Positions 35,168 to 43,564 of a stretch of 64,000 nucleotides of DNA are shown here, piece after piece. The DNA comes from Planctomyces sp. GTDB taxonomy: Bacteria > Planctomycetota > Planctomycetia > Planctomycetales > Planctomycetaceae. The stretch's first letter is position 1, and each line of letters opens with the position of its first letter. The notes under the pieces were generated by a model. That model was not told the origin of the DNA. It worked only from the letters and a program-made list of their open reading frames with translations, and ran no database searches. The stretch covers positions 39,500 to 103,499 of the forward strand of contig JAHBXW010000018.1 in the NCBI GenBank assembly GCA_019636235.1, read 5' to 3'. Both the position numbers and the translations under genes were made by a program.

Positions 35168-35887
35168 ATGTCCACGCGTCGTCCCGCGAAAGCCCGCGTC
35201 TGCCGCGCGCCCCGCGAAAGCCGCGCGGCGCGGCGGCAGCGCGCCGACCAGATCACACGGATCCTCGCCGAAACCTATCCCGTGGCCGAGTGCGCGCTGC
35301 GGCATCGATCCGCGTTCGAACTCCTCGCCGCGACGATTCTCTCCGCGCAGTGCACCGATGAGCGCGTGAACATGGTGACGCCCGCGCTGTTCGCGGCCTG
35401 GCCGACCCCCCGGGCACTCGCGCAGGCCCCCCAGTCCGAAGTCGAGCGCGTCATCCAGTCCACCGGCTTCTTTCGGAACAAAGCGGTCAGCCTGCGGGGC
35501 ATGGCGCAGGGGCTGGTCGAGCGCTTCGGCGGCGAGGTTCCGCGGACCGTCGAGGAACTCATCACCCTGCCGGGCGTGGGCCGCAAGACGGCCAATGTCG
35601 TGCTGGGCACGGTGTACGGGATCGCCAGCGGCGTCGTGGTCGACACGCACGTGACGCGCATCACGAACCTGCTGGCGCTGACTTCGCACTCCAACGCCGT
35701 CCGCATCGAGCGGGATCTGATGGACCTGCTGCCGGAGTCCGAGTGGGTCAATTTCTCGCATCGGCTGATCCATCACGGCCGGCGGATCTGCATAGCGCGG
35801 CGGCCGAAATGCCTGGAATGCCCGCTGCTGCCGGTCTGTCCGCGGGTCGGTCTGCCGCCGCTGGCCGGCTCCTCGACCGGGGATTAG
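35168..35887 (+). CDS. nth: endonuclease III (DNA glycosylase/AP lyase)
   Basis: This 239-residue protein is a HhH-GPD glycosylase that removes oxidised pyrimidines and cleaves the resulting abasic site. The helix-hairpin-helix [14 protein letters not shown] (residues 134-147) includes catalytic Lys140, catalytic Asp159 is in VVVDTHV, and four cysteines C208, C215, C218, C224 (C-x6-C-x2-C-x5-C) hold a 4Fe-4S cluster. A basic, Arg-rich N-terminal extension of about 24 residues precedes the core. It appears to be a single gene. Confidence 0.95.
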   Translation: MSTRRPAKARVCRAPRESRAARRQRADQITRILAETYPVAECALRHRSAFELLAATILSAQCTDERVNMVTPALFAAWPTPRALAQAPQSEVERVIQSTGFFRNKAVSLRGMAQGLVERFGGEVPRTVEELITLPGVGRKTANVVLGTVYGIASGVVVDTHVTRITNLLALTSHSNAVRIERDLMDLLPESEWVNFSHRLIHHGRRICIARRPKCLECPLLPVCPRVGLPPLAGSSTGD

Positions 35888-35970
35888 TCCCGCTCGATCC
35901 GGCGGCGGTTGGCGGGGAGAAAATCGCGGCCGCGGGATGCGGTTCAGCATGGACGCCGCCATTCCGGTGC

Positions 35971-35976
35971 TATCAT
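35971..35976 (+). promoter_or_regulatory. possible -10 element of the metalloprotease gene
   Basis: TATCAT lies 45 bases before ATG 36022, again with no evident -35. Confidence 0.35.
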
Positions 35977-36021
35977 CGGGCGGATCGGCCACAGAGCGCC
36001 GGGGGCTGTCGGGAGCGAATC

Positions 36022-36885
36022 ATGCGCTGGCAGGGTGGGCGTCGAAGCGAGAACGTGGAGGATCGGCGTCACATGACGCCGCGAGCGGCCGCCGGAGGCG
36101 GGTTGGGACTGTTGATCATCGCGCTGATCGTCTGGGCGCTGGGTGGGAATCCGCTGGCCGTCCTGCAGATGGGCGGACCGCAAGGCGGCGGCGGACCGCC
36201 GCCGGGAGGGCAGGTCGGGCGACCGGTCGACGATCCCCGAGAGAACGAACTTTCGGAGTTCGTCGCGGTCGTGCTGGCTGACACTGAGGACGTCTGGAGC
36301 GATCTCTTCGCCTCGCAGGGAAAGCGCTATCAGGATCCCAAACTGGTCCTGTTCCGGGAGCGCGTCGAATCCGCCTGCGGCTTCGCCAGCTCGGCGACCG
36401 GCCCCTTTTATTGCCCGGCCGATTCCAAGGTGTATCTCGATCTGAGTTTCTTCGACGAGTTGCACCAGCGGTTCGGCGCTCCGGGCGATTTCGCGCAGGC
36501 CTATGTCCTGGCGCACGAGGTCGGCCATCATGTGCAGAATCTGCTCGGCATCTCGGACCGGGTGCGGGCCCTGCAGCAGCGGGTCGGCAAGGAGGAGGCC
36601 AACGATCTGTCCGTTCGGATGGAACTGCAGGCCGACTACTTCGCGGGGGTCTGGGCGCATCATGCGCAGGCGGCGCGAAACGTCCTTGAGCGGGGCGACC
36701 TTGAGGAGGCGCTCCGTGCGGCCCAGGCCATCGGCGACGACCGGCTGCAGAAGCAGGCGCAGGGCTACGTCGTCCCGGAGTCGTTCACGCATGGGACGTC
36801 GGAGCAGCGGGCCCGCTGGTTTCGCCGGGGGTTTGAATCGGGCGACATGACGCAGGGGAACACGTTCGAGGCCCGCTCGCTGTAG
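36022..36885 (+). CDS. YpfJ-type neutral zinc metallopeptidase
   Basis: This 287-residue protein has one N-terminal membrane helix (residues about 27-42), a Gly/Pro-rich linker (51-66) and a metallopeptidase domain. The HEVGHH motif (165-170) supplies two zinc ligands and the catalytic Glu, and a later ELQADYFAG supplies the third Glu. A Cys pair C119/C131 may form a disulfide. The family is uncharacterised but the zinc site is complete, so activity outside the cytoplasm is likely. The starting ATG 36022 has GGGAG upstream. Confidence 0.88.
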   Translation: MRWQGGRRSENVEDRRHMTPRAAAGGGLGLLIIALIVWALGGNPLAVLQMGGPQGGGGPPPGGQVGRPVDDPRENELSEFVAVVLADTEDVWSDLFASQGKRYQDPKLVLFRERVESACGFASSATGPFYCPADSKVYLDLSFFDELHQRFGAPGDFAQAYVLAHEVGHHVQNLLGISDRVRALQQRVGKEEANDLSVRMELQADYFAGVWAHHAQAARNVLERGDLEEALRAAQAIGDDRLQKQAQGYVVPESFTHGTSEQRARWFRRGFESGDMTQGNTFEARSL

Positions 36886-37351
36886 CGCGGGCGGCGCGCC
36901 AACAATCGCGAGCGCCCGGTTCTTCGGGGTGAGCGCCGTCGCGCGGGGCATCCGCGCCGGTTCGAGGCCGCGTTCCCGCGCTCTTCCGGGACTGTTGCGT
37001 TTGGGCAGCGCGGACACAGCGCCCGGCAGCAGCGCCCGAGGCCCTGCTCTCCATTGCGGTTACGGCGGAACCCTCCCGGTGCGGCCAGCGACGCGTTGCC
37101 GATTGTCACCGTGCGGTCCAGGGCTTGCGCCGCCGTTGGCGCAACCGTCACGGTTTGAAAACGTCGCCGTAAACTCCGCTTCACGAAATGTTTCAAGCGG
37201 GGCACGCTGTGGTTCTCGAAGGTCAGCGAGAATCTTTGGCGCGGATTCGGTACGGTCTTCGCCAAAGAGCCCTGCATCAGGATCGACGTCTCCGGGTCGC
37301 CCGACCAGCGACCGGCCGTCGCCTTGCACACACCCGCCTGAGGAAGCTGCC
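36886..37351. other. 466-base region upstream of the pilin-like gene
   Basis: No gene was recognised. Several GC-rich inverted repeats occur. The best is CTTTGGCG (37234-37241) pairing with CGCCAAAG (37260-37267), about 85-118 bases before the next start. It may affect the leader of the pilin-like gene. Confidence 0.4.
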
Positions 37352-37666
37352 ATGATCCGCTGTTTGACTGCCCTGTCTCGTGACGAAGCCGGCTTTATCG
37401 TTTCGGCCGAACTCGTCCTGGTTTCGACGATCGTCGTGCTCGGCCTGCTGGTCGGGCTGTCCGAGGTCTCGATCAACATCAACAACGAACTTGAGGATGT
37501 CGGCTCTGCGTTCGCGGCCATCAACCAGTCCTACTGCTTCGCCGGGGCCTGCGGCCACAAGGGCTCGAAGGTCGGCAGCGAGTTCAAGGACAAGGCCGAA
37601 TTCTGCGACGGCCAGTTCGACATCACCTGCGACCACGGTCCTCAGAAGGAGGGGCACAAGCGCTGA
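37352..37666 (+). CDS. small pilin-like protein
   Basis: This 104-residue protein starts at ATG 37352 with AGGAAG upstream. A short basic leader ends at DEAG, followed by a hydrophobic segment FIVSAELVLVSTIVVLGLLVGL, with an early Glu, close to type IV pilin or Flp/TadE-like N-termini. The rest is polar with four cysteines (YCFAGAC, EFCDG, ITCDH) that could form disulfides, and a His/Lys-rich end. I recall similar short proteins as frequent in planctomycetes, but their role is not known. It could be a surface filament subunit. A strong terminator follows, so it is transcribed alone and probably at high level. Confidence 0.65.
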   Translation: MIRCLTALSRDEAGFIVSAELVLVSTIVVLGLLVGLSEVSININNELEDVGSAFAAINQSYCFAGACGHKGSKVGSEFKDKAEFCDGQFDITCDHGPQKEGHKR

Positions 37667-37707
37667 GACGCGGCCTGTCGGCCGGGTCGAACCATCGCAC
37701 ACTCGTG

Positions 37708-37745
37708 AAACGCACCTCGCGGTTTGGGCCGCCGGGTGCGTTTTT
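37708..37745 (+). terminator. intrinsic terminator of the pilin-like gene
   Basis: AAACGCACC (37708-37716) pairs with GGTGCGTTT (37735-37743), with an internal GCGG/CCGC extension, followed by TTTTT from 37741. This is a textbook Rho-independent terminator. Confidence 0.88.
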
Positions 37746-37795
37746 CGCATGCGCGGAGCCGGGAAACTGGATTTCCGCCGCTGCCTGAGGGTCGA

Positions 37796-37801
37796 TACAC
37801 T
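37796..37801 (+). promoter_or_regulatory. possible -10 element of the ExbB operon
   Basis: TACACT occurs 39 bases before ATG 37835, just after the terminator. A -35 such as TTTCCG (37772-37777) at 18 bases is weak. Confidence 0.35.
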
Positions 37802-37834
37802 CACCCGGTCCACACGATCCTGCAGGAGCGCGCG

Positions 37835-38677
37835 ATGATGCCGGGGGTTTCGAGTCGGTCGATCCAGGCGAATTGGCCCGGGCTGGCGGCCGGCCTGCTG
37901 CTGCTGGTCAGCATCCTGTTGTGGCCCGCTGGAACCGCGATCGCCTATCAGGAGGGGGATGGGGCCGCCGAGGCCCCCGCGGCGGCCCCTGCCGGGGACG
38001 CCTCCGCCGCGCCGATCGAAGAAGAGAGCTTCCTGCTGTGGCTGCACAAGGCGTCCTGGCCGGCCGGCCACGTCATCCTTCTGTTGTCGTTCTGGCTGGT
38101 GTATGTCGTCGTGATGCTGCTGCTGCAGCTCCGCCGCGACGGCTATGTCCCGCAGGACTTCATCACGCTGTTCGAGCAGAAGCTGACCGCCAAGGACTTC
38201 CAGGGAGCCTACGAGCTCGCGAAGTCGGACGATTCGTACCTGGCGCGGCAGTTGACGGCCGGCCTGGCCCGGTTGAACAAGGGCTACGACGAAGCCGTCG
38301 AAGGCATGCAGGAAGTCAGCGACGTCGAGACGATGGAGACTGAGCACCGCTTGGGCTACATCGCCCTGATCGCGTCGATCGCGCCCATGCTGGGCCTGTT
38401 GGGAACGGTCCAAGGCATGGTCATGTCGTTCGATGAGATCGCGCAGTCGAACACGCAGCCCAAGCCCAAAGACCTGGCCGGAGGCATTTCGCTGGCGCTG
38501 GTCACCACGATGGAGGGGCTGATCATCGCCATCCCCGCGATGGCGGCCTACAACCTGCTTCGCAACCGGTTCGCCAAGCTGATCTTCGAGGCGAACAATG
38601 TCGCCGCGGGGCTGATGAGCCGTTTCTCGACGGTCGGCAAGACGAAGCCTGCGACCCCGGCGCCGCCCACCGCCTGA
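37835..38677 (+). CDS. MotA/TolQ/ExbB-type proton channel protein
   Basis: This 280-residue protein has a signal-type hydrophobic start (residues about 17-38), an Ala-rich linker and three membrane segments (about 72-94, 168-190 and 212-236). The MotA_ExbB core is seen in LASIAPMLGLLGTVQGMVMSF-type sequence and the late GGISLALVTTMEGLIIAIPA. It forms the proton channel that, with ExbD, energises an outer-membrane process such as Tol-type or TonB-type transport. The extra N-terminal hydrophobic segment is common in planctomycetes. CAGGAG upstream supports ATG 37835. It is the first of three linked genes. Confidence 0.9.
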   Translation: MMPGVSSRSIQANWPGLAAGLLLLVSILLWPAGTAIAYQEGDGAAEAPAAAPAGDASAAPIEEESFLLWLHKASWPAGHVILLLSFWLVYVVVMLLLQLRRDGYVPQDFITLFEQKLTAKDFQGAYELAKSDDSYLARQLTAGLARLNKGYDEAVEGMQEVSDVETMETEHRLGYIALIASIAPMLGLLGTVQGMVMSFDEIAQSNTQPKPKDLAGGISLALVTTMEGLIIAIPAMAAYNLLRNRFAKLIFEANNVAAGLMSRFSTVGKTKPATPAPPTA

Positions 38678-38714
38678 TCCGGAACCACCGCCTCACCGCC
38701 TCGCGGACGCCGTC

Positions 38715-39185
38715 ATGTCGCAGCCCTCGCATGTCTCGCCCGACCTGACGCCGATGATCGACGTCACGTTTCAGCTCATCACGTTCTTCATGGTCGTGAC
38801 GAACTTCGAGCAGACGCAGGCCGACGAACGCATCAAGCTCCCGGAGGACGTCCTCGCCAAGCCGGTCAAAGTGGCCCGCAGAGAGGAACTCGTCATCAAC
38901 CTGGGCTTCCTCCGCAATCGCGACGGCAGCAAGCAGGACTCCGAACCCTGGGTGTTCCTGATCGGCGAGCAGCTCCGGCTGCAGGACTTCGGACCCCGGC
39001 TGCAGCATGAGGCCCGCGTGATGCGCGTCCGCGGCGACGAACAGCGCGTGCGGGACACGACCATCACCATCCGGGCCGACGCCGACGTCCCCGCGGGCGT
39101 CGTCCAGCAGGCGATGCAACTGTCCCAGGAGGCGGGCTTCGAGAAGTTCGCCCTCAAGGCCAAACAGGCCGCCGAGGACGGATAG
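38715..39185 (+). CDS. ExbD/TolR-type protein (copy 1)
   Basis: This 156-residue protein has the ExbD/TolR N-terminal pattern: a short cytoplasmic start with DLTPMIDVTFQLITFFMVV, in which the membrane Asp (PMIDV) is the proton-carrying residue, then a periplasmic domain of about 115 residues. The gene lies 37 bases after the ExbB gene and 51 bases before a second ExbD gene, so the three form one operon. Two different ExbD subunits are a common planctomycete arrangement. Confidence 0.9.
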   Translation: MSQPSHVSPDLTPMIDVTFQLITFFMVVTNFEQTQADERIKLPEDVLAKPVKVARREELVINLGFLRNRDGSKQDSEPWVFLIGEQLRLQDFGPRLQHEARVMRVRGDEQRVRDTTITIRADADVPAGVVQQAMQLSQEAGFEKFALKAKQAAEDG

Positions 39186-39236
39186 CCGAACCGCGCCCGC
39201 CCGACCGACAACCGCCCCCTTCACCGACAGCCAGCC

Positions 39237-39731
39237 ATGGCGGCCCGCTCCACGACAAGACCCGGCTACACGCGCATCGACGTCCCCATGACGCCGATGA
39301 TCGATGTCGTGTTTCAGCTCCTGATCTTCTTCATGCTGACGCTGAAGATCATCGCCCCCGAAGGGGATTTCAGCGTCAACATGCCCATCGCCGCTTCGGG
39401 CGAAGCCGCAGCTTCCGCCGTCCAGCCCCTGCAGGTCCGGCTGATCGCCAATCCCGACGGCTCGCTGGGGCAGCTGATGCTGGGCGAACAGAACCTGGGC
39501 AACCGCAGTCCGGACTGTTTCCGGCGGCTGAACCGCGAAATTGGCGACATCGTCAGCCAGAGCCGCGAGTTCATCGACGACCTCGAGGTCATCATCGATT
39601 CCGATTACGGCCTGCACTACTCGCACCTGCTGAAGGCGGTGTCGCACTGTCGGGGCCGGATGCAGGGGGGGCAGTTCATCCCGTTCATCAAGAACATCCG
39701 GTTCGCGGAACCGCGTCCTCCGGAACTGTGA
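39237..39731 (+). CDS. ExbD/TolR-type protein (copy 2)
   Basis: This 164-residue protein has VPMTPMIDVVFQLLIFFMLTLK (N-terminal helix with the conserved Asp) and a periplasmic domain. The two ExbD copies differ strongly outside the helix, so they may form a heteromer and not be redundant. It is the third gene of the ExbB operon. No strong terminator follows. Confidence 0.9.
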   Translation: MAARSTTRPGYTRIDVPMTPMIDVVFQLLIFFMLTLKIIAPEGDFSVNMPIAASGEAAASAVQPLQVRLIANPDGSLGQLMLGEQNLGNRSPDCFRRLNREIGDIVSQSREFIDDLEVIIDSDYGLHYSHLLKAVSHCRGRMQGGQFIPFIKNIRFAEPRPPEL

Positions 39732-39785
39732 ACCGTCGGCGGCTCGCCGCGCATCCCGTCGCGAGCCCCTGGCTCGGACCTCGCC

Positions 39786-40613
39786 ATGCCTTGCCTGCCC
39801 GATGACGGCCCGGACCTGTTGCTCCTCACCGGCGCCGATGTCCGCATCGCCTGCCGCACCGGCCGCTGGACCCGGGCCACCGCCGGCCTGGCGGAAGGCT
39901 TCACGCAGGCCAATCTCGTCGTCCTGCCGGCGGACTTCGCCTTTGAGTTTCTGCTGTTCTGTCAGCGAAACCCCAAGCCCTGCCCGCTGCTGGAAGTGGT
40001 CGAGCGGGGCGGGACGGCAGCAGCGCGGTTCGCGCCCGGGGCCGATCTGCGTCGCGACCTGCCCCGCTACCGTGTGTGGCGGAACGGCGAGCTGGCCGAC
40101 GAACCGACCGATGTCGCGGACGTGTGGCGGGACGACTTCGTGTCGTTTCTGATTGGCTGTTCGTTCTCGTTCGAACGGGCGCTGCTGGAGGCGGGGCTGC
40201 CGGTGCGCCACATCGAGCAGGGGCGGAACGTGCCGATGTACCGCACGAACCGGGCCTGCGACGGAGCGGGGCGGTTCGCCGGGCCGCTGGTCGTGTCGAT
40301 GCGACCGATGACGCCGGCCCAGGCCATCGAAGCGACGATCGTGACCGCGCGGTTCCCGGACGTGCATGGCGCGCCGGTCCACCTGGGCGATCCAGCTGCG
40401 CTGGGCATCGACGATCTCGATCAGCCCGACTTCGGCGAGGCGGTTGCCCTGCGAGCCGGGGAGATCCCCGTGTTCTGGGCCTGCGGGGTGACGCCGCAGT
40501 GCGCGCTGCTCGCGGCACGGCCGCCGATCGCCATCACGCACGCGCCCGGATGCATGTTCGTCACCGACCGCCGCGACGCCGATCTCGCCAGCCACGCCGC
40601 GACCAACCCCTGA
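39786..40613 (+). CDS. DUF1445 / putative hydro-lyase family protein
   Basis: This 275-residue protein matches the DUF1445 family, which includes mammalian D-glutamate cyclase and bacterial putative hydro-lyases. Landmarks are [33 protein letters not shown] (near residues 38-70), [48 protein letters not shown] and FWACGVTPQ, and [11 protein letters not shown] near the end. No signal peptide is seen. It is 54 bases after the ExbD operon and may be transcribed with it, though function suggests independence. Confidence 0.88.
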   Translation: MPCLPDDGPDLLLLTGADVRIACRTGRWTRATAGLAEGFTQANLVVLPADFAFEFLLFCQRNPKPCPLLEVVERGGTAAARFAPGADLRRDLPRYRVWRNGELADEPTDVADVWRDDFVSFLIGCSFSFERALLEAGLPVRHIEQGRNVPMYRTNRACDGAGRFAGPLVVSMRPMTPAQAIEATIVTARFPDVHGAPVHLGDPAALGIDDLDQPDFGEAVALRAGEIPVFWACGVTPQCALLAARPPIAITHAPGCMFVTDRRDADLASHAATNP

Positions 40614-40637
40614 CCATCGGCCGCCCCGCGGCCGACG

Positions 40638-41745
40638 TCACTGCACCAGGCTCCACCGCAGATAGGCCTCGATGAGCGGATCGAGCGCTCCGTCCAGCAC
40701 CTCGTGCGGATTCGTCGCCTTCAGATCGCTGCGCGTGTCCTTGACGAACTGCTCGGGCTGGAGCACGTAGTTGCGGATCGTCTGTCCGCCGAAGCCGATC
40801 TTGCACTTCGCCCCGCGCCGAGCTGCGAGGTCGGCCTCCTTCTTCTCCTGCTGCATCTGGTACAGCTTGGCGATCAGCAATTTGCGGGCGGCGGCCCGAT
40901 TCTGGTGCTGGCTGCGTTCGTTCTGGCACTGCACGACGACGTTCGTCGGCAGGTGGGTCAGGCGAATGGCGGAGCTGGTCTTGTTGACGTGCTGGCCCCC
41001 CGCGCCGCTGGCCCGGAACACGTCTTCGCGGACATCGGCGCCCCATTCGATCTCGATGGGCGCGTCATCGCCCAGATCGGGCGTGACGTCGACGGCCGCG
41101 AACGAGGTATGCCGCCGTCCCGCCGAATCGAACGGGCTGATCCGGATCAGCCGGTGATTGCCCGTTTCCCCCTTCAACTGGCCGAAGGCGTAATCGCCGC
41201 GGATGTGCAGCGTCGCGTTGCGGATGCCGGCTTCCTCGGCATCCGACTGATCCATGACCTCGGCGTCAAAGCCCCGGTCGTTCGCCCAGCGCAGGTACAT
41301 CCGCAGCAGCATGCCGGCGAAGTCGGCGGACTCGGCGCCCCCCTCCCCCGCCTGGATCGACACGTACGCGTTGCCGGCGTCCTCCGGCGCGGCCATCGCC
41401 GCCTGCAGCTCCGCGGCGTGCAACTTCCCCTCGAGGTCCGGAACAAGCGCGCGGACCTCCGCCTCCACGCTTCCCGAATCGTCCTCCTCGGATAACTCGA
41501 CCAGCGTCTGCAGATCCTCGCCGCCGCGGATCAGCCCCTGCAGCGGCTTCAGGAACGCATTGATCTGTCGCAGCTCGGCCACCTGGGCCTGAGCCTGTTC
41601 GGGGTTCTCCCAGAAACCAGTCCCCGCCATGAAACTGTCGATTTCCGCGGCGCGTCTCGCTCGGGAATCGTAGTCAAAGAGAGTCCTTTAGCTGGATGAT
41701 CCGCTCACACAGCGCTGTCGCGGCGTTCCGAAGGTCTCGATTCAT
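40638..41745 (-). CDS. prfB: peptide chain release factor 2, made by programmed +1 frameshift
   Basis: The coding region is joined from 41745-41677 and 41675-40638 on the minus strand. The first 23 codons from ATG 41745 end at CTT and are followed in frame by TGA. Skipping T41676 shifts to the +1 frame (GAC TAC GAT) and gives a 368-residue protein, close to E. coli RF2. The slippery site CTTTGAC is exact, and AAAGGA at 41689-41684 is an SD-like stimulator four bases upstream. RF2 features are SPF (203-205), which reads UAA/UGA, and GGQ (249-251), which triggers hydrolysis. Low RF2 slows termination at the in-frame UGA and so promotes frameshifting, which is autoregulation. A start at ATG 41630 would lose the N-terminal domain. 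Confidence 0.96.
41673..41689 (-). promoter_or_regulatory. prfB programmed frameshift site
   Basis: On the minus strand AAAGGA, four bases, then CTTTGAC form the classical RF2 frameshift element: SD-like stimulator, slippery CUU, in-frame UGA and following C. This is seen directly in the sequence. Confidence 0.95.
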
Positions 41746-41783
41746 GGTCGCTGGATCCCGTCCGGGGTTGAAACTGGCACGGA

Positions 41784-41789
41784 AGTATA
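41784..41789 (-). promoter_or_regulatory. possible -10 element of prfB
   Basis: The minus strand reads TATACT 39 bases before ATG 41745. Confidence 0.4.
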
Positions 41790-41856
41790 CGGGCGCGAAC
41801 CGATGCCGCAACCTCTCCCTGCCCCCGGGCCGCGACGCTTCGGCGCCCCTGGGGGC

Positions 41857-42939
41857 TCATCGCCCCGGACGCCAGCCGCGCAGCCAGGCGACCTGCTCGT
41901 CGCAGACCGGGTAAGCCAGATCCCGCGGCGGCAGCGCCGGCGTCAGGCGCGCGATGATCGCGCGGACCAGTGGATCCAGACCCTCCCCCGTCCGCGCGGA
42001 CAGCTCCAGGCAATCCCCTTTCGGCGACCCTGCCGGAAGCGACCAGATCCGACCCAGGTCGCGTTTATTGATCACCCGCAGCGCGCCCGGATGCGCGGCC
42101 AGCAGTTCCCCGTCCTCGGGAGCAAACGGCCGGCTGCCGTCCACGACAAGCAACACGAGGTCCGATCGTCCCGCGGCTTCCCGCGCGCGGCGCACCCCCT
42201 CGGATTCGATCGGATCCTCCGAATCCCGCAGCCCGGCGGTGTCGATCAACTCGATCGGCCAGCCTTCGAAGGCCGTCTCCAGAGTCACGGCATCGCGCGT
42301 CGTCCCGGGCGTTTCATGCACGATCGATCGCGCGAACCCCGCCAGCGCGTTCATCAGGCTCGACTTGCCGGCGTTCGGACGACCGGCGATCGACACCCGC
42401 CAGCGATCCGCCAGCCTGCGACCGAACTCGCGCCACGACAGCATCTCATCGATCAACGCCCGCACCTCTTCGGTCCCCGCCGCCGCCAATAGCTCCACGG
42501 CCGCCGGCCACGCTGACTGTGCCTGATGCAGCAGCAGGTCAGCCGTCCGCAGCGTCGAGGCGCGGGCCAGCGCCTGCCAGGCGAGTCGCACCGGTTCGGA
42601 TGCTCCCGGCAGAAACTCCGCAGGTTGGCCCCGCGCGCATCCGGCGGCGGTCAGGTCGTCGAGGATGCGCGCGACGGCCGCACTGCCGCCGTGACAGTGG
42701 ACCTCCCAGATTCCCGGTCCGCACTGCGCGAGGACGACGTCCTCCGCGGGCTCGGCCCCCCAGCGCGCGAACACGATCCGATCGACGCCGCGCTGCGAGG
42801 CCGGGCGACCGTTGCGGGTTCGGCACAGCCCGTCCAGCAGCCGTCCGTCTCCGGCCCCGGCGATTCGGATCGTCGCCACCGCGCCTCGACCGGCGGGCGT
42901 CAGCGCCGCCGCCCGGGGACTATCCGCTGATTCGGACAC
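41857..42939 (-). CDS. MnmE-like GTPase lacking the catalytic C-terminus
   Basis: This 360-residue protein resembles tRNA modification GTPase MnmE but is shorter than the usual 450. The N-terminal folate-binding-like part keeps [13 protein letters not shown] (about 14-26) and EVHCHGG (79-85). The helical part is reduced, and the G domain is intact: GRPNAGKSS (186-194), GTTRD (212-216), DTAG (233-236), NKRD (291-294) and SAR (314-316). The protein ends after [17 protein letters not shown] and lacks the C-terminal CxGK motif with the Cys that acts in tRNA modification. It is therefore unlikely to do the MnmE reaction on its own. Its start overlaps the upstream PfpI gene by 20 bases, indicating an operon. 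Confidence 0.85.
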   Translation of the reverse strand: MSESADSPRAAALTPAGRGAVATIRIAGAGDGRLLDGLCRTRNGRPASQRGVDRIVFARWGAEPAEDVVLAQCGPGIWEVHCHGGSAAVARILDDLTAAGCARGQPAEFLPGASEPVRLAWQALARASTLRTADLLLHQAQSAWPAAVELLAAAGTEEVRALIDEMLSWREFGRRLADRWRVSIAGRPNAGKSSLMNALAGFARSIVHETPGTTRDAVTLETAFEGWPIELIDTAGLRDSEDPIESEGVRRAREAAGRSDLVLLVVDGSRPFAPEDGELLAAHPGALRVINKRDLGRIWSLPAGSPKGDCLELSARTGEGLDPLVRAIIARLTPALPPRDLAYPVCDEQVAWLRGWRPGR

Positions 42940-43501
42940 CCAGCACCCCGAGAAACGCGGCCAGCCATTCCGGATGGGCGGGCCAGGCCTGCGCTGTCAC
43001 CAGCTTGCCATCGACAACCGCCCCCGTGATGCCGCAATCGACATACTCCGCGCCGGCCAGCCGCATCTCCGGCGCGCAGGCCGCATAGCCGGTCGCCCGG
43101 CGGCCTTTCAGCACATCCGCCGCCGCCAGCAACTGCACGCCATGACAGACGGCCGCCACTGGCTTCCCGGACCGCATGAACTCGCGGACGAGTTCGATGA
43201 CCCGCCCGTTCAACCGCAAATACTCCGGAGCGCGGCCCCCCGGGATCACCAGTCCGTCGTAGTCGGCTGCGCTGACCTCCGCGAACGTCGCGTTCAGCAG
43301 GAAGTTGTGACCCCGCTTCTCCGAGTACGTCTGGTCCCCTTCGAAATCGTGGATCGCCGTCCGCACGGCATCCCCCGCGCGGCGCTCCGGACAGACGGCA
43401 TGCACGTCGCAGCCCGCCATCTGCAGCGCCTGGAACGGCACCATGATCTCATAGTCCTCGACGTAATCTCCCGCGAGGAGCAGCAGCTTCCGCAGCGGCA
43501 T
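42920..43501 (-). CDS. DJ-1/PfpI family protein
   Basis: This 193-residue protein shows the PfpI/DJ-1 fold. It has a first strand with [17 protein letters not shown] (Glu15), [13 protein letters not shown] and the nucleophile elbow AVCHGVQLL with Cys119 and His120. The family includes glyoxalase/deglycase-type and protease-type enzymes, and the active-site Glu-Cys-His set is present. ATG 43501 is preferred over an ATG four codons upstream. The 3' end overlaps the start of the MnmE-like gene by 20 bases, so the two are translated together. Confidence 0.88.
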   Translation of the reverse strand: MPLRKLLLLAGDYVEDYEIMVPFQALQMAGCDVHAVCPERRAGDAVRTAIHDFEGDQTYSEKRGHNFLLNATFAEVSAADYDGLVIPGGRAPEYLRLNGRVIELVREFMRSGKPVAAVCHGVQLLAAADVLKGRRATGYAACAPEMRLAGAEYVDCGITGAVVDGKLVTAQAWPAHPEWLAAFLGVLGVRISG

Positions 43502-43564
43502 TGGCGCTCTCAATCGACAACTCAGAACCGCGGTTTTCCGGAAACGGCGGCGGTCCGCCGTCCG

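Noticed and set aside
36955..36975. GGTTCGAGGCC stretch resembling a tRNA T-arm
   Set aside because: No acceptor, D or anticodon arm can be built around it and no CCA end follows.
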